Below are positions 14,672 through 23,091 of a stretch of 38,882 bases of DNA, piece by piece; the stretch's first letter is position 1; each line of letters starts with the position of its first letter. The stretch covers positions 1 through 38,882 of the forward strand of contig DBXS01000001.1 in assembly GCA_002310055.1 (NCBI GenBank). The letters run 5' to 3'. A program made the position numbers and the translations under genes. The notes below the pieces were generated by a model that was not told where the DNA came from, did not search any database, and saw only the letters and a list, made by a program, of their open reading frames with translations. This DNA comes from Clostridiales bacterium UBA1206. Its GTDB lineage: Bacteria > Bacillota > Clostridia > Oscillospirales > CAG-382.

Positions 14672-16453
14672 TTACCCGACAAGCGTTTCCATTTCGTCTA
14701 TGAGCGAATCGAACAGCTTGAGCGCTTCGGCTATGGGTTCGGGCGAATCCATATCCACGCCCGCGCCGCGCAGCAGCGAGATGGGATCCTTGCGGCAGCC
14801 GGAAGAAAGGAATTCAAGATATTTTTCCACCGCCGGCTTGCCTTCCTTGAGCACCTTCGCCGAAAGCGCCATCGCCGCCGAAAAGCCGGTGGCGTACTGA
14901 TAGACGTAATAATTCATAAAGAAATGCGGTATGCGCGCCCATTCCATGGATATCTCTTTATCCACGACCATATCGTCGCCGTAATACTTTTTATTGAGCG
15001 CGTAGTACATGTCGCAGAGCGCGTCCGCGGTGAGCGAGCCGCCTTTTTCGACGTATTCGTTCATCTGCATTTCGAATTCGGCGAACATCGTCTGCCGGTA
15101 AAGCGTGGTACGGAACTGTTCCAGGAAATGGTTGATAAGGTACGCCTTTTGCTTTTTGTCGGTCGTGGTGCGCAGCAGATACTGCATGAGCAGCGATTCG
15201 TTGAACGTGGAAGCCACTTCCGCCACGAAGATGACGTAATCGGCGTATGCGGGCGACTGGTTTGCGTTGGAAAGGTACGAATGGATGGCGTGACCCATTT
15301 CGTGCACGAGCGTGAACGCCGAATCGAGCGTGTCGTTGTGGTTGAGCAGGACGTACGGATGCACCGGCGTGCCGCACGAATAAGCGCCGCCGCGCTTGCC
15401 TTCGTTTTCGTAAACGTCTATCCAGCGGTTTTCGAACCCTTCTTTTATATGCGAAAGGTATTCTTCGCCCAGCGGCGCGAGCGCCTTGAGCGCAAGCTCC
15501 TTGGCGTGTTCAAAGGTTATCTTTATATCGGCTTCGGGGATCAGCGGAGTGTAGATATCGTACATATGCAGCTCGTCCACGTCCATTATCTTTTTGCGCA
15601 GGCGCATGAACTTGTGCATTGAATCCATGTGCTCGTTGACCGCGGCGACGAGGTTTTTATACACCGAAACGGGAACTTCGGTGCGGAACAGCGCGCGCTC
15701 CATGTTGTTGGCGAACCCGCGCGCCTTGGTATAGAACGAAAGCTGTTTGACCTGGCCGTCGAACAGCGCCGCCATGGTGGCCTTGTATTTTTCGTAAGTT
15801 TCATAGACCGAAAGGAACGCTTTACGGCGCGTTTCGACGTCGGGCGATTCCATAAGCGGGATAAACGAGCCCTGCGTGACCTTGCGGACGTTGCCTTCGG
15901 CGTCCGTTATATCCGGGAACTTCAGATCGGCGTTGCGGAACACCGAAGCCACGTTCGTGGGCACGCTCGAAATATCGCCCGCCATGGCGAGCAGCTTTTC
16001 TTCGGGCTCCGAAAGCGTGTGCGGCTTATACGCGCGCTGACGGTCGAGCAGACGCCTGTAATACTCCAGCCCCGGAGTTTCGGCATAGAATCTGTCGAGC
16101 GTTTCGTCGGGGATCGAAACGATCTCGGGAGTTTCGAACGCGAGCAGCGCGGAAACGCCGTTGAGCAGCGTGCGCGCCTTGCCCGTGAACGCCTGATATT
16201 TGGAATTGGATTTGTCTTCGTCGCTCTTGAGCATGGCGTAGACGTAATAGCGTTCGACCGTGCTGTTGAACGTTTCGCTCCGGCGCAGATACTCGAGCAG
16301 ATCGGCGCCGCACGCCGAGATCCTTCCTTTGAACGAGGCGAGTCCGTTGGCTGTTTCGGTTATTCTCGCGCCTTCCGCTTCCCAGGCGGCGTCGTCGGCG
16401 TAAAGGGGAGTAAGGTCCCAGGTGTATTCGGTCTTGGCTTCGGATCTTTTCAT
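14672..16453 (-). CDS. pepF: Oligoendopeptidase F (M3B zinc peptidase)
   Basis: The 593-residue protein is the normal length for PepF, a cytoplasmic zinc endopeptidase that cuts peptides of roughly 7-17 residues. The zinc motif is VHEMGHAIH (HExxH) at about residue 385, and the third-ligand region SPAYADYVIFVAEVASTFNE follows about 20 residues later. The N-terminal helical lobe is complete. Start ATG 16453 has GGAGGAAT. It is divergent from the YitT gene. A second, more distant M3 peptidase is at 33494. Confidence 0.93.
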   Translation of the reverse strand: MKRSEAKTEYTWDLTPLYADDAAWEAEGARITETANGLASFKGRISACGADLLEYLRRSETFNSTVERYYVYAMLKSDEDKSNSKYQAFTGKARTLLNGVSALLAFETPEIVSIPDETLDRFYAETPGLEYYRRLLDRQRAYKPHTLSEPEEKLLAMAGDISSVPTNVASVFRNADLKFPDITDAEGNVRKVTQGSFIPLMESPDVETRRKAFLSVYETYEKYKATMAALFDGQVKQLSFYTKARGFANNMERALFRTEVPVSVYKNLVAAVNEHMDSMHKFMRLRKKIMDVDELHMYDIYTPLIPEADIKITFEHAKELALKALAPLGEEYLSHIKEGFENRWIDVYENEGKRGGAYSCGTPVHPYVLLNHNDTLDSAFTLVHEMGHAIHSYLSNANQSPAYADYVIFVAEVASTFNESLLMQYLLRTTTDKKQKAYLINHFLEQFRTTLYRQTMFAEFEMQMNEYVEKGGSLTADALCDMYYALNKKYYGDDMVVDKEISMEWARIPHFFMNYYVYQYATGFSAAMALSAKVLKEGKPAVEKYLEFLSSGCRKDPISLLRGAGVDMDSPEPIAEALKLFDSLIDEMETLVG

Positions 16454-16495
16454 TTTTATTCCTCCGTTAGATGTAATAATGTATAATTATTTTTG

Positions 16496-16524
16496 TTGAC
16501 TTTGGGCAATATATTTGTTAGAAT
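16496..16524 (+). promoter_or_regulatory. Extended -10 promoter of the yitT-like gene
   Basis: TTGACT (16496-16501), a 17-bp spacer and TAGAAT (16519-16524) with TG at 16516-16517. The -10 block TGTTAGAAT is identical to that of the ygiQ-like gene. Confidence 0.75.
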
Positions 16525-16564
16525 AATCACCGTAAACAGATATGTCAGGCAGAAAGAAAAGGAT

Positions 16565-17458
16565 ATGACAGAAAAAAGAAAAACCAACATAAAACAGCTT
16601 TCCGAACGGCTTGCGATCATGCTTGTCGGAGCGTTCATTTACGCGATCGGCGTGGCGTTCTTTTTGAACCCGCACGGCATAGCTCCGGGCGGCCTTACCG
16701 GTATTTCGGTAATGATAAACCACTTCTTCCCCCAAATAAACACCGGTATACTGGTACTGCTCCTGAACGTGCCGCTGATGATAGCGGGGCTCATAAGGTT
16801 CGGCAAGGATTTTCTGGTCTCGACCATCTGGTCGACCGTAACTTCTTCGTTGCTCATATCGGGAATGGAAGATATAATCGCGCATTATCAGCTCGTCATC
16901 ACGCAGAACATGATCCTTTCCGCTCTTGCGGGAGGCGCCCTTATGGGAGCCGGAATGGGTATGATATTCCGCCGCGGCGGAACGACCGGCGGTTCGGATA
17001 TCGTAGTCAAGTTCCTGCGCCAGAAATACCGTCATCTTAAATCCGGCGTGCTGTTCATAATAATAGATTCGTCCATAGTCGCCGCCTCGGCCGTGGTTTA
17101 CCGCGATATAGACATGGGGCTGCTCGCCGGCGTTACCGTGGCGGTAGCGTCTTACGTCTTCAACACCATACTCTACGGCAGCGATTCGGCTCGTCTGACG
17201 TTCATAATATCCGGCAGACCCGAGCAGATAGTATCGCGTCTGCTGGAAGAACTGAACATAGGCGCTTCGTACGTCAACGGGCAGGGGGCGTTCACCGGGG
17301 CGGACAAGCGCATAATAATGTGCGCCGCCAAGAACCGCATGTTCCCGCAGGTAAAGCAGATCGTTCACGAAGAAGACCCGCGCGCGTTCCTTATAGTTTC
17401 TTCCGCCAACGAGATATACGGCGAAGGGTTCAAGGTCTATTCGAATACCGAAATGTAA
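16565..17458 (+). CDS. YitT family membrane protein with DUF2179 domain
   Basis: The 297-residue protein has five or so membrane helices in the first 195 residues, with the family motifs LNPHGIAPGGLTGI and GGTTGGSDIV. A soluble C-terminal DUF2179 domain follows (about 210-290; RLTFIISGRPEQIVSRLLEE), as usual for YitT/YpjC proteins. The transported substrate is not known. ATG 16565 is the only in-frame ATG consistent with the first helix and AAAAGGA upstream, although the spacing is short. The gene is convergent with hom; only 2 bp separate the stop codons. Confidence 0.88.
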   Translation: MTEKRKTNIKQLSERLAIMLVGAFIYAIGVAFFLNPHGIAPGGLTGISVMINHFFPQINTGILVLLLNVPLMIAGLIRFGKDFLVSTIWSTVTSSLLISGMEDIIAHYQLVITQNMILSALAGGALMGAGMGMIFRRGGTTGGSDIVVKFLRQKYRHLKSGVLFIIIDSSIVAASAVVYRDIDMGLLAGVTVAVASYVFNTILYGSDSARLTFIISGRPEQIVSRLLEELNIGASYVNGQGAFTGADKRIIMCAAKNRMFPQVKQIVHEEDPRAFLIVSSANEIYGEGFKVYSNTEM

Positions 17459-17460
17459 AA

Positions 17461-18507
17461 TCAGATAAGTTCGTATTCCTCGCCGCCGAGCGTTACCGTT
17501 TCGGCGGCTTTCTTTTGTTTGCAGACCGCTTTTTTTGCGCTTGCATATCGCGGGAGCGGCCGCACGGACGCCGCTTCGACGATATCGCTGACCACCGCCG
17601 AAGCCGTGGCGGATCCGCCTGCGCCGTGGCCGTAATACGCCGTTTCGCCGACCAGGTCGCCTTTGACGCAAATGCAGTTGAACACGCCGCTGACCGAATG
17701 CAGCAGGTTGGCCTGTCTTACCGCGCATGGGCGCACGCAAAGCAGCGCGCCGTTATCGGTGAGTTTCGCCGTGCCCACGAGTTTTATCTTCAATCCCTTT
17801 GCTTTGGCTTCGGCGACGCTTTGCGCCGTGACGTTCGTTATGCCGCGGATCTCGGCGCAGTCTTCCATACTGTACTTGCCGCCGAAAGCGCACGACGCGA
17901 GTATGCAGATCTTACGCGCGGCGTCGAGCCCTTCGATATCCGCCGAAGGGTCGCGTTCGGCGTAGCCCAGCGCCTGGGCTTCTTTGAGCGCAGTTTCATA
18001 CGACGAGCCTTCGGTCTCCATTTTTTCGAGTATGAAATTGGTGGTGCCGTTGAGTATGCCGTTTATCTCGGTCACGGAGTTCACCGCGAGAGTGTCGCGC
18101 AAGGTGCGGATTATGGGGATGCCGCCGCCCACGGACGCTTCGTACAGATAGCTCACGCCGTTTCTGCGCGCGGCGCGCTCGAGTTCGGCGCCGTGTTTTT
18201 CGACCACCAGTTTATTGGAAGTGACCACCGATTTCCCCGCGTTGATGCACGCCAGAGAAAAATCGAACGCCGGCCTGTCGCCGCCCATCGTCTCGGCGAC
18301 GACTTTTACGCTTTTATCTTTTAAGATCACGTTTATGTCGTTCACTACGCGGCTCGCGAATTCGCTGCCCGAAAAATCGCGCTTATCCAGAATGTATTTT
18401 ACTTTTATACCGCCGCAAAGGCGCTTGTAGATGCCGGCGTTTTTTTCAAGGGCGTCGTATACCGCGCCGCCCACCACGCCGAGTCCCATTATCGCAATGT
18501 TCGTCAT
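17461..18507 (-). CDS. hom: Homoserine dehydrogenase without ACT domain
   Basis: The enzyme reduces aspartate semialdehyde to homoserine with NAD(P)H, the branch point to threonine and methionine. The N-terminal Rossmann motif reads IMGLGVVGGAV. TSNKLVVEKHG, EASVGGGIPII, NGILNGTTNFIL and the substrate-site segment ERDPSADIEGLDAARK follow, and YYGHGAGGSATASAV closes the catalytic domain. At 348 residues it ends where most bacterial enzymes continue into an ACT domain of about 80 residues, so the usual threonine feedback site is missing. It overlaps the upstream nif3-like gene by ATGA (18504-18507). Confidence 0.93.
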   Translation of the reverse strand: MTNIAIMGLGVVGGAVYDALEKNAGIYKRLCGGIKVKYILDKRDFSGSEFASRVVNDINVILKDKSVKVVAETMGGDRPAFDFSLACINAGKSVVTSNKLVVEKHGAELERAARRNGVSYLYEASVGGGIPIIRTLRDTLAVNSVTEINGILNGTTNFILEKMETEGSSYETALKEAQALGYAERDPSADIEGLDAARKICILASCAFGGKYSMEDCAEIRGITNVTAQSVAEAKAKGLKIKLVGTAKLTDNGALLCVRPCAVRQANLLHSVSGVFNCICVKGDLVGETAYYGHGAGGSATASAVVSDIVEAASVRPLPRYASAKKAVCKQKKAAETVTLGGEEYELI

Positions 18508-19280
18508 TTTACGTCGTCGGTGTAGGAATACACCTCTCCCGCTTCAAAATACTTTGTCTCTATGCCGGTCTCGCCGCCCGTAAGCCGCGCGAGATAAGAC
18601 ATTCCGTCGCGCTCGCTGCCTTCGTGCCCCAGCGTGATCACGGCGCATTCGAACCCCAGTTCGGCGGCGTCGCGCACGTATTCCAGACACTTCCATTCGC
18701 AGGTCTCGCCGCATACGACGAGCTGGACTTCGCCGCGCTGTATCGGTTCGTGGGTTATAGCCCCGCAGGCGCCGAGCATAAGGCAGATCCTGTCGGTGCT
18801 GAACGAAAGCGAGCCAGTGATACGGACGTGCTTTACGCCGCAGTTTTCTTCTATGAGCTCGGCGAGTTCGAACGGGGTGAGCGGCTCGTCGAGGACCGCC
18901 ATACGGCGTTCGTCCATGCGCCAGCCGATCCCGAGTTTGTCGAGGAATCCGGCGTGGATGAGGTCGGGTTGAGCGGCGTGCGCGTGGTCGTGGTAGCGGA
19001 ACACCGCCATCCCCGTGCTTTCCAGAAGCTCGCGCTTGGCGAGTTCCACCCGGTCGGAGGCGAAATTGTCGAAATGGTCGTGGTATGTCGGCTCGTGCGT
19101 TACAAGTACGTCGGCGCCCCACGCGTGCGCGTCGCGGATGACCTGCGGCGTTGCGATAAAGCAGAACGCCGCTTTTTTGACGGTGCGTTCGGGGTCGCCC
19201 GCCTTGAACGTGTCGACGGTGGGTTCGCAGGGATGAGCGGACAGAGATCTTAAAAACTGGAGCAGTTCAACGGCTTTCAT
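18504..19280 (-). CDS. Nif3-like dinuclear metal centre protein
   Basis: The 258-residue protein matches the Nif3/YbgI family (DUF34), hexameric metal proteins of unsettled function. The metal-site segments are VTHEPTYHDHFD at about residue 60, where many relatives have a His-His pair, and TLGHEGSERDG near the C terminus, supplying the second His and Glu. ATG 19280 has a strong CCGGAGGCG site and a consensus promoter. It is the first gene of an operon with hom. A GTP cyclohydrolase I type 2 label is sometimes given to this family but is not supported here. Confidence 0.82.
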   Translation of the reverse strand: MKAVELLQFLRSLSAHPCEPTVDTFKAGDPERTVKKAAFCFIATPQVIRDAHAWGADVLVTHEPTYHDHFDNFASDRVELAKRELLESTGMAVFRYHDHAHAAQPDLIHAGFLDKLGIGWRMDERRMAVLDEPLTPFELAELIEENCGVKHVRITGSLSFSTDRICLMLGACGAITHEPIQRGEVQLVVCGETCEWKCLEYVRDAAELGFECAVITLGHEGSERDGMSYLARLTGGETGIETKYFEAGEVYSYTDDVK

Positions 19281-19352
19281 AAAGAAACGCCTCCGGATTC
19301 TTTTTTGGTTTTTGCGCGCAGCACGGCGCGCGACGCTGCAAAATGTATATTT

Positions 19353-19381
19353 ATTATATACTTTAACTCGGCTCTTGTCAA
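19353..19381 (-). promoter_or_regulatory. Consensus SigA promoter of nif3-like/hom operon
   Basis: On the minus strand, TTGACA (19376-19381) and TATAAT (19353-19358) are separated by exactly 17 bp. Both hexamers are perfect. Confidence 0.88.
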
Positions 19382-19461
19382 CCGCGAAACGATACGGCGG
19401 AACGTTTTTTTGCGCGTGCGCGCAATATTCGCACATAACGGCATTAAAATTTGAAAAGCTC

Positions 19462-19489
19462 TTTACTTTTTGACATTTTCGTGTATAAT
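19462..19489 (+). promoter_or_regulatory. Probable promoter of nagA
   Basis: TATAAT (19484-19489) is perfect. The best-placed -35 is TTTACT (19462-19467), with 16 bp between. A perfect TTGACA also occurs at 19470-19475 but is only 8 bp from the -10, so it cannot pair with it. Confidence 0.5.
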
Positions 19490-19525
19490 TGAAACAGGTA
19501 CAATTTTACAGAGAGGAAGTTTGAT

Positions 19526-20668
19526 ATGAAGTACATTGTCAACGGTCAGATCATACTCAAAGACAGGATCGTTCAGGGCATGGCGCTGGCGTATGAAGAC
19601 GGCGTCATCAAAGGCGTGACCGACGCTCAATCGGTCCCCGCGGGCGCCGATATCATCGACGCCGAAGGCGGCTACGTCGCCCCCGGTCTTATCGACGTGC
19701 ATATCCACGGCTACCTCGGGAAAGACGTCTGCGACGGCGACCCCGAAGGTCTGCGCACCATAGCGGGCGGACTCGTTAAAAACGGCGTGACGGGCTTTTT
19801 GCCCACCACGATGACTGTGGATATGAAAGTCATCAACGCCGCGCTCGATTCCGTGCGCGCGGTCAAAAAAGAATCCGAATCCTGGAACGGTTCCGCCATA
19901 CTCGGCGTACACGCCGAAGGCCCGTTCATCAACCCCAAGAAAAAGGGCGCTCAGGAAGAACGCTTTATACTCAAACCGGATGCGAAATTCGTCATTGAAA
20001 ATTCCGACGTGATCAAATATATCACCCTCGCCCCCGAAATGGACGAGGATTTCGCCGCCATCCGCGAGATCGCCGAAAAGACCAACGTTGTCGTTTCGAT
20101 GGGTCACACCAATGCGGATTACGCCACGGCGTACGCTTCGGTAGACGCGGGCGTGCGTTCGACGACGCACCTGTTCAACGCCATGTCGGCGCTTGGCCAC
20201 CGCAATCCCGGCGTGGTGGGCGCCGCGCTCACCCGCGACGTTTACACCGAGCTCATAGTCGATACCTACCACGTCGACAAGGCCCTGTTCCCGATGATAC
20301 TCAAGCTCAAGGGCAACCGCCTGGTCTTCATAACCGACTGCCTGCCCGCGGGCGGACTTCCCGAAGGCGAATACACGCTGGGCGGCCAGAAGGTGTTCTA
20401 TTACGGCAACCTGTGCAAGCTGGAAGACGGCACCATCGCCGGCAGCGTGCTCAAGCTGAACAAGGGCGTGTGGAACGTCTACAAGAACAGCGACGCTCCG
20501 CTGTGGCAGTGCGTGCGCTGCGCTTCGCTCAACCCGGCGACTCTGCTCGGCATTCGGAACAGAAAGGGCTCGCTCGAAGTCGGCAAGGATGCCGACATAA
20601 TCATCACCGACACCGAATTCAACGTTCAAAAAACCATCATAGGAGGCACCGTACGCTATGAAGCTTAA
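19526..20668 (+). CDS. nagA: N-acetylglucosamine-6-phosphate deacetylase
   Basis: NagA removes acetate from GlcNAc-6-phosphate during amino-sugar use and wall recycling. The 380-residue protein has the amidohydrolase metal motif DVHIHG, then GVHAEGPFINPKKKG with the metal-binding Glu, GHTNADY, THLFNAM, VDTYHVDK and ITDCLPAGG with the catalytic Asp. The C-terminal β-strands (GSLEVGKDADIIITD) complete the small domain. ATG 19526 has AGAGAGGAAG. It overlaps by 11 bp the next gene, a divergent actin-fold kinase, rather than being followed by nagB as in many genomes. Confidence 0.94.
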   Translation: MKYIVNGQIILKDRIVQGMALAYEDGVIKGVTDAQSVPAGADIIDAEGGYVAPGLIDVHIHGYLGKDVCDGDPEGLRTIAGGLVKNGVTGFLPTTMTVDMKVINAALDSVRAVKKESESWNGSAILGVHAEGPFINPKKKGAQEERFILKPDAKFVIENSDVIKYITLAPEMDEDFAAIREIAEKTNVVVSMGHTNADYATAYASVDAGVRSTTHLFNAMSALGHRNPGVVGAALTRDVYTELIVDTYHVDKALFPMILKLKGNRLVFITDCLPAGGLPEGEYTLGGQKVFYYGNLCKLEDGTIAGSVLKLNKGVWNVYKNSDAPLWQCVRCASLNPATLLGIRNRKGSLEVGKDADIIITDTEFNVQKTIIGGTVRYEA

Positions 20669-22049
20669 AGTTTTATCCGAACTCGACACTCAGTTCCAGC
20701 CCCTTGCGCTGGTCGTCCGCGAATTCCGCAAGAAAACCAAGGGCAGCAAAGGCCAGGATCTGGTCATAGCCATCGAGCGCAACAAGGGCTATATTTCGGC
20801 TTACAAGACCCGCATCTACAAGGACGGCGAAGGCAAGGACGAAGTGAACTTCCGCTTTGTTGAACGCATAGTCAAAGCGCTTCTGTGGGTCAGAGGCGGC
20901 TATAAGATAATCATCGCCGGCAGCAAGACAGTGGGCGAAAAAATAAAAGAGGCTTACCAAAAAGGCGGCCTGCGCGACTTTGACAACGGATTTATGGCGC
21001 GCTGCTACGAGCATCCCTTTGAAGTAGTGGTGACCGATCTCGAACACGCCCCCGTCACCGCCGAATCCGCCGCCCCCGTGGGCAGACATCTCGACGGCTG
21101 CCGCATAGGCTTCGACGCCGGCGGAAGCGACCGCAAAGTATCGGCGGTCATCAACGGCGAATCGGTGTATTCCGAAGAAGTCGTGTGGTTCCCCAAGATC
21201 AATTCCGACCCGATGTATCACTACAACGGCATACTCGAAGCCATGAAGACCGCCGCGAGCCATATGCCGCGCGTGGACGCCATAGGCGTTTCTTCGGCGG
21301 GCGTTTACGTGGACAACCGCATAATGATAGGTTCGCTGTTCCTGAAGATATCGGACGAGGACTTTGAAAAGCACGTCAAGAATATGTATCTCGACGTCGC
21401 AAAACAGCTGAGCAAGGAAGCCGGCAGAGATATACCCATAGAAGTCGCCAACGACGGCGACGTCACCGCGCTCGCCGGCGCAATGGATCTCAACGACAAC
21501 GAAGTACTGGGCGTGGCGATGGGCACTTCCGAGGCCGGCGGCTACGTGGACGCCAACGGCAACATCACCGGCTGGCTCAACGAGCTGGCGTTCGTGCCCG
21601 TGGACTTTTGCGAAAACGCGGCTGTCGACGAATGGTCCGGCGACTACGGCTGCGGAGTCAAGTATTTTTCGCAGGACGGCGTGATCAAACTGGCTCCTCT
21701 CGCCGGGATCGAGATCGACGAATCGCTTTCGCCCGCCGAAAAACTCAAGGTCGTGCAGAAACTGATGGCTGAAGGCGACGAGCGCGCCAAGAAGATTTAC
21801 GAAAACATAGGCGTGTATTTCGGCTACGGAATAGCGCTTTACGCCGAATTCTACGATATAAAACACGTGCTCATAATGGGCCGCGTCACCAGCGGCGAAG
21901 GCGGCGTGCTGCTTCTGGGCAAGGCGCAGGAAGTTCTGGATAAAGAATTCCCCGAGCTTGCAAAACAGATCACGCTCCATATCCCCGACGAATCCTCGCG
22001 CCGCGTAGGTCAGTCGGTCGCCGCGGCGAGCCTGCCCGAGATAAAATAA
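20658..22049 (+). CDS. Divergent ROK-like kinase with N-terminal extra domain
   Basis: The 463-residue protein has an N-terminal part of about 145 residues not found in ordinary ROK kinases (LVIAIERNKGYISAYKTRIY, then WVRGGYKIIIAGSKTVGEKI). An actin-fold domain follows from about residue 148. The phosphate loop reads GFDAGGSDRKV instead of DxGGTxxK. The base region is VANDGDVTALAGA, and the second glycine loop is MGTSEAGG instead of GTGxGGG. The CxCGxxGC zinc motif is absent. The 11-bp overlap with nagA suggests a role in GlcNAc or ManNAc phosphorylation or sensing, but the altered motifs leave open loss of kinase activity. A clear terminator follows. Confidence 0.7.
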   Translation: MKLKVLSELDTQFQPLALVVREFRKKTKGSKGQDLVIAIERNKGYISAYKTRIYKDGEGKDEVNFRFVERIVKALLWVRGGYKIIIAGSKTVGEKIKEAYQKGGLRDFDNGFMARCYEHPFEVVVTDLEHAPVTAESAAPVGRHLDGCRIGFDAGGSDRKVSAVINGESVYSEEVVWFPKINSDPMYHYNGILEAMKTAASHMPRVDAIGVSSAGVYVDNRIMIGSLFLKISDEDFEKHVKNMYLDVAKQLSKEAGRDIPIEVANDGDVTALAGAMDLNDNEVLGVAMGTSEAGGYVDANGNITGWLNELAFVPVDFCENAAVDEWSGDYGCGVKYFSQDGVIKLAPLAGIEIDESLSPAEKLKVVQKLMAEGDERAKKIYENIGVYFGYGIALYAEFYDIKHVLIMGRVTSGEGGVLLLGKAQEVLDKEFPELAKQITLHIPDESSRRVGQSVAAASLPEIK

Positions 22050-22060
22050 GCGAATCTTTT

Positions 22061-22098
22061 AAAAATACCGCGTTCACATACGTGAGCGCGGTATTTTT
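22061..22098 (+). terminator. Terminator of the nagA operon
   Basis: AAAAATACCGCG (22061-22072) pairs with CGCGGTATTTTT, with an inner TCAC/GTGA pairing, and ends in the T-rich arm. Confidence 0.93.
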
Positions 22099-22109
22099 CT
22101 CAAAAACCA

Positions 22110-22138
22110 TTGACAAACGGTGGGGAACGTGATACTGT
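22110..22138 (+). promoter_or_regulatory. Probable promoter of gene at 22185
   Basis: TTGACA (22110-22115) is perfect. A 17-bp spacer leads to a weak -10, TACTGT (22133-22138), rescued by an extended TG at 22130-22131. Confidence 0.5.
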
Positions 22139-22184
22139 TATTGCAGAATAGATTATTCATCAAAAAACAGAAGGAGCGCTTGAT

Positions 22185-23003
22185 ATGAAAAAATTCATCA
22201 CGTTATTATGCGTTTTGCTCGTTCTTGCCGTCTGTTCGGTCGAGGCGTTTGCGGGAAGCGGAAACGGGGCGGACCGGCTCGGCGAATACAGCGCCGCCTC
22301 TGTCGGCGAAACGGTCCTGCAGCAGCTGAACGCCAAAGACGGCGACACCGTATTAAAAACGTACAACTGCGGCGTGTTAATGACTTTCGGGAAATATCCT
22401 TCCGTTGAGGACGTACTGCTGAACGGCAGGTATCTTCAGGTCATATACGCCGTAAAAAGAAAAGGCGCCGCTGAAAACGCGTGGAGCTTCTATTCGTATT
22501 ATGACGGCGACTTGGTCAGGATAAACAACGGCGATTCGTCTTTTACGGGCGTCATACCCGTGCTCAAATATTTGGCGGACGATGATTTTGTCACAGAATC
22601 CACCGGCGCAAAGGAGGTAATAAACAAGTTTTTGTTCTTCAACCCCACGATGCACCAGGGCACGGCGATCTACTATCAAACGGACAAGGGCGATTATGTT
22701 TATTACAACAGATCAAACACCGGCAATTATCTGTTTACGGCGGAGCAGTTCTTTGCCATCGTAGGAGAAGCGTATTCCAAAATGGGGCCCGACGTGCCCC
22801 CGGGAGGCGGGGATTATCTGGCGGGCGTCGATCTTTCGGCATACGATATGGATTCAACCGATTTCAAGCTCGGATCGCAAAACGATCCCGGCACGGCGGT
22901 ATGGGTGGCGGCCGTTTGCGCCGTTATAGCGGCGGCAGCCGCGGCGTTCGTGATATTTGCAATTAAAAAGCGCAAAGCGAAAAGCGCCGGAAACGCCGAA
23001 TAA
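22185..23003 (+). CDS. Exported membrane-anchored protein, function unknown
   Basis: The 272-residue product has a signal peptide (MKKFITLLC... cleavage near AFAGSG), an outer domain of about 200 residues rich in Tyr and Asp, and a C-terminal membrane helix (about 236-258) followed by KKRKAKS. The outer domain contains YNCGVLMTFGKYPSVEDVL and NPTMHQGTAIYYQTDKGDYV. I cannot assign it. It has AGAAGGAG before ATG 22185, its own promoter and a strong terminator, so it is monocistronic. The layout (signal, outer domain, C-terminal helix, basic tail) parallels the surface protein at 639, without the repeat stalk. Confidence 0.72.
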   Translation: MKKFITLLCVLLVLAVCSVEAFAGSGNGADRLGEYSAASVGETVLQQLNAKDGDTVLKTYNCGVLMTFGKYPSVEDVLLNGRYLQVIYAVKRKGAAENAWSFYSYYDGDLVRINNGDSSFTGVIPVLKYLADDDFVTESTGAKEVINKFLFFNPTMHQGTAIYYQTDKGDYVYYNRSNTGNYLFTAEQFFAIVGEAYSKMGPDVPPGGGDYLAGVDLSAYDMDSTDFKLGSQNDPGTAVWVAAVCAVIAAAAAAFVIFAIKKRKAKSAGNAE

Positions 23004-23026
23004 GCAAACGGATAAAAAGAAACAGA

Positions 23027-23061
23027 CCCGCTGCGGGGCTTACCGCAGCGGGCCGTTTTTT
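23027..23061 (+). terminator. Rho-independent terminator
   Basis: The perfect 10-bp stem CCCGCTGCGG (23027-23036) / CCGCAGCGGG (23043-23052) has the loop GGCTTA and is followed by ccg and six T residues. Confidence 0.9.
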
Positions 23062-23091
23062 GCGTTTCGCCTTATATCCGGTTTACGGAGT

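Noticed and set aside
14473..14703. Small plus-strand open frame in the gap between the sigma gene and pepF
   Set aside because: No ribosome site, no domain, and it runs through the hairpin and into pepF antisense sequence.
19470..19489. Perfect TTGACA and perfect TATAAT together before nagA
   Set aside because: They are only 8 bp apart, so they cannot form one promoter; the weaker -35 at 19462 is better placed.
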